Assembly: GCA_002400845.2 (NCBI GenBank)
Contig: NVRK02000018.1
Location: 1-44,471, forward strand
DNA: 44,471 bases
Source of the DNA: Hyphomicrobiales bacterium
GTDB lineage: Bacteria; Pseudomonadota; Alphaproteobacteria; Rhizobiales; Rhizobiaceae
Direction: 5' to 3'
The notes beneath the pieces are model-generated. The model had not been told where the DNA came from, searched no databases, and was given only the letters and a program-made list of their open reading frames with translations. Made by a program: the position numbers and the translations under genes. Every line of letters starts with the position of its first letter. Position 1 is the stretch's first letter. Shown here in pieces: positions 42,985 through 44,471 of this stretch.

Positions 42985-43928
42985 TCAATAAGTTCTTTTT
43001 CGCGCGTGAATATTTCCATAGCATCGGCCTGTTCACATACTTCATCACGTAGCCAACCCAGAAAGTTTAAAACCTTTGGCTTGTCCATCGCACTTGGTGG
43101 ACACACAAAATGGAATGATCTGTTTGCTGGTATCATATATTTAAAGGGCGCAATTAACCTGCCTGCTTGAATATCTCTCGATGAAAATCCTAACCGTCCC
43201 ATCACAATGCCAGCCCCATCAATTGCAGTTTCAATTGCGTGATCCGCATTACTAAACCGCGTTCCTTTTGTTATATCAACTTTTGAATAACCGACTGCCT
43301 TTGTCCAATCTGCCCAAAGGTCGATCCCGTGAATAATCTTCAAAGAATCATCATGCAATAATTTCATTTCTAACAAGAGATTTTCATCAGCAATACCGCT
43401 CATTTGCTCATAGAGTCTTGGCGAGATTAGCGGTAAAATAATTTCGTCGAATAAAAGCTCGCTATAAACGCCGTCATAATCACCTTGACCAAACCTTATA
43501 GCCGCATCAATACCATCGGCAACAAAATCTACTAATTTCATGCTGGCAGACAATCTAAAATCAATCTCTGGATAAATTTCTAAATACTTATGCAGGCGTG
43601 GCGCAATCCACTTTGCAGAAAAACCTAAACTAGAACTGATAACCAACTGGTTTTTATCAGAATCTGGATGCAATAAAGCAAATGCATCTTCAAGCTTTTC
43701 AAAAGCTTCATCCACTTTACCCGTAATCAACTCACCAGCAGACGTAAGCTCAATCGCCCTATTCATTCGCTTAAACAATGGCAAACCAATATGGCCTTCT
43801 AATTGCTTTATTTGATACGATAAAGCCGATGGCGTAACGCCTAACTCTTTAGCAGCCGCTTGAAATTGCATATGCCGAGCAACAGCATCAAAAGCACGAA
43901 TTGCATTTACAGGTGGTATTTTTCGCAT
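42981..43928 (-). CDS. LysR-family regulator, GcvA-like
   Basis: 315 residues. The N-terminal helix-turn-helix has NAIRAFDAVARHMQFQAAAK and ELGVTPSALSYQIKQLEGHI, the form seen in the GcvA branch, followed by LPLFKRMNRAIELTSAGE. The C-terminal half is the usual substrate-binding fold, with the conserved IAPRL. Its target is not known. The divergent gene at 44039 is the best candidate, as LysR regulators often control the gene across the intergenic region. The stop overlaps the DUF2161 start. Confidence 0.9.
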   Translation of the reverse strand: MRKIPPVNAIRAFDAVARHMQFQAAAKELGVTPSALSYQIKQLEGHIGLPLFKRMNRAIELTSAGELITGKVDEAFEKLEDAFALLHPDSDKNQLVISSSLGFSAKWIAPRLHKYLEIYPEIDFRLSASMKLVDFVADGIDAAIRFGQGDYDGVYSELLFDEIILPLISPRLYEQMSGIADENLLLEMKLLHDDSLKIIHGIDLWADWTKAVGYSKVDITKGTRFSNADHAIETAIDGAGIVMGRLGFSSRDIQAGRLIAPFKYMIPANRSFHFVCPPSAMDKPKVLNFLGWLRDEVCEQADAMEIFTREKELIE

Positions 43929-44038
43929 TTCATCACATAAAATTATTTTAACCCAAGGGAAAAAATTACACGTTTGTCACATACTTGTCTAGCATCTATA
44001 TTTCTTGTGTATTTTGAAATATATCAAAGGACAAACAG

Positions 44039-44194
44039 ATGAATGAACCTAAAACGATAGAAAAGTATGAATTTCCAGAGTTTGCAAGAGGAACGCTCAT
44101 TGAACATTTGGAAAATGGCATGCGCCAAGCACCAATCGAAAGGGCAAAAAATGCCCGAGATTTCTGGCACACAATCACAAATTTTTTTAAGTGA
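44039..44194 (+). CDS. small protein of 51 residues divergent from the LysR gene
   Basis: ATG 44039 follows AAAGGA at good spacing; TGA is at 44192. The product begins MNEPKTIEKYEFPEFARG and continues with an amphipathic helix (MRQAPIERAKNARDFWHTI). It has no Cys and is mixed-charge. An overlapping frame from 44067 has no ribosome site and I take it as a shadow. The protein is not recognised. Its position opposite a GcvA-type LysR gene suggests it may be regulated by it. Confidence 0.5.
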   Translation: MNEPKTIEKYEFPEFARGTLIEHLENGMRQAPIERAKNARDFWHTITNFFK

Positions 44195-44471
44195 ACGAAA
44201 AGTCCATGTTAATCAAATAATTTTCAAATTCATGCGACACACACGTGATACAAGAGTGCATTATTAAATAAACAGTGGGAAACCCCCCACTACGCACAGT
44301 TGTGCCAACAAATTACTAGCACTTAACAATCTACATGTTACCTTAAGGGAAGAATCACCCACAGACTTCGTTTACGCCATAAATTTATTGACGGAAAACA
44401 GTTTTATTCTAAATAAATAATCTGTCTAAGAATGGCTATTTAATAATGAATGACGTCACAAAATTACCTAA
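44195..44471. other. final intergenic stretch with one hairpin
   Basis: I see no supported gene in these 277 bases. There is a hairpin AGTGGG (44274-44279) / CCCACT (44286-44291) without a T run, which might mark the end of the 51-residue gene's transcript. Short ATG frames near 44446 run off the window. Confidence 0.4.

Noticed and set aside
44067..44267. 66-codon ORF overlapping the 51-residue gene
   Set aside because: It lacks a ribosome site, and the frame starting at 44039 has AAAGGA at proper spacing.
44446..44471. Possible start of a further gene at the right edge
   Set aside because: Only eight codons are visible and two frames are open, so no product can be supported.

Overview
The window looks like chromosomal DNA from a low-GC (about 40% by eye, not computed) alphaproteobacterium, most likely a marine member of the Hyphomicrobiales (Rhizobiales). 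The supporting evidence is gene content and order typical of that group: sfsA-map-radC, purC-purS-purQ with purL-bolA-grxD, gor near rpiA and gph, a class II DAHP synthase, an F1-ATPase zeta inhibitor (DUF1476), a B12-dependent ribonucleotide reductase tail, and the small families DUF1127 and DUF3563.

Layout. 1-2080: the 3' end of nrdJ, then an accessory strip with a degenerate tRNA-Asn 3' part, a DUF4145 protein, a small GIY-YIG nuclease, and a dense cluster of CTTCGACARGCTCAG-type palindromic repeats that I did not notice elsewhere in the window. 2080-5660: a CHMI/tautomerase-like protein, two small membrane proteins, a CcdA plus thioredoxin reductant-transfer pair, a cold-shock protein and two very small genes. 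5690-8990: a minus-strand set with a secreted protein, an RND/MMPL-type exporter and a translationally coupled membrane-anchored partner. 9095-16240: sfsA, map, radC, an XdhC-family gene with a truncated companion, a flavin reductase, a periplasmic binding protein, a DUF2259 secreted protein and purB. 16500-19600: a large RTX Ca-binding protein and a RBBP9-like serine hydrolase.

19676-29417 holds the de novo purine genes purC, purS, purQ and purL. They are interrupted by two lipoproteins, a polysaccharide deacetylase, a DUF1127 gene and a MocR-type regulator. The cluster ends with bolA, a 45-residue membrane protein and the monothiol glutaredoxin grxD, which fits iron-sulfur handling. 29639-36981: a lipoprotein with a possible permuted papain-like domain, a LigB/DODA-type dioxygenase, DAHP synthase, glutathione reductase, a DUF2059 protein, rpiA and gph. 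37124-39612: class I fumarase followed 5 bases later by a fluoroacetate-dehalogenase-like hydrolase. 39640-41101: a likely copper-responsive cassette, a CueR-type promoter driving a DUF4396 membrane protein, cueR and a cytochrome c'-like protein. 41227-44200: moaA, a DUF2161 nuclease-like protein overlapping a LysR/GcvA-type regulator, and a divergent 51-residue protein.

The strongest candidates for something little described are the GIY-YIG gene embedded in REPIN-like inverted repeat pairs, the CueR/DUF4396/cytochrome c' cassette, and a 98-base nested palindrome at 24283-24380. All family assignments come from reading motifs by eye; no database search was possible.
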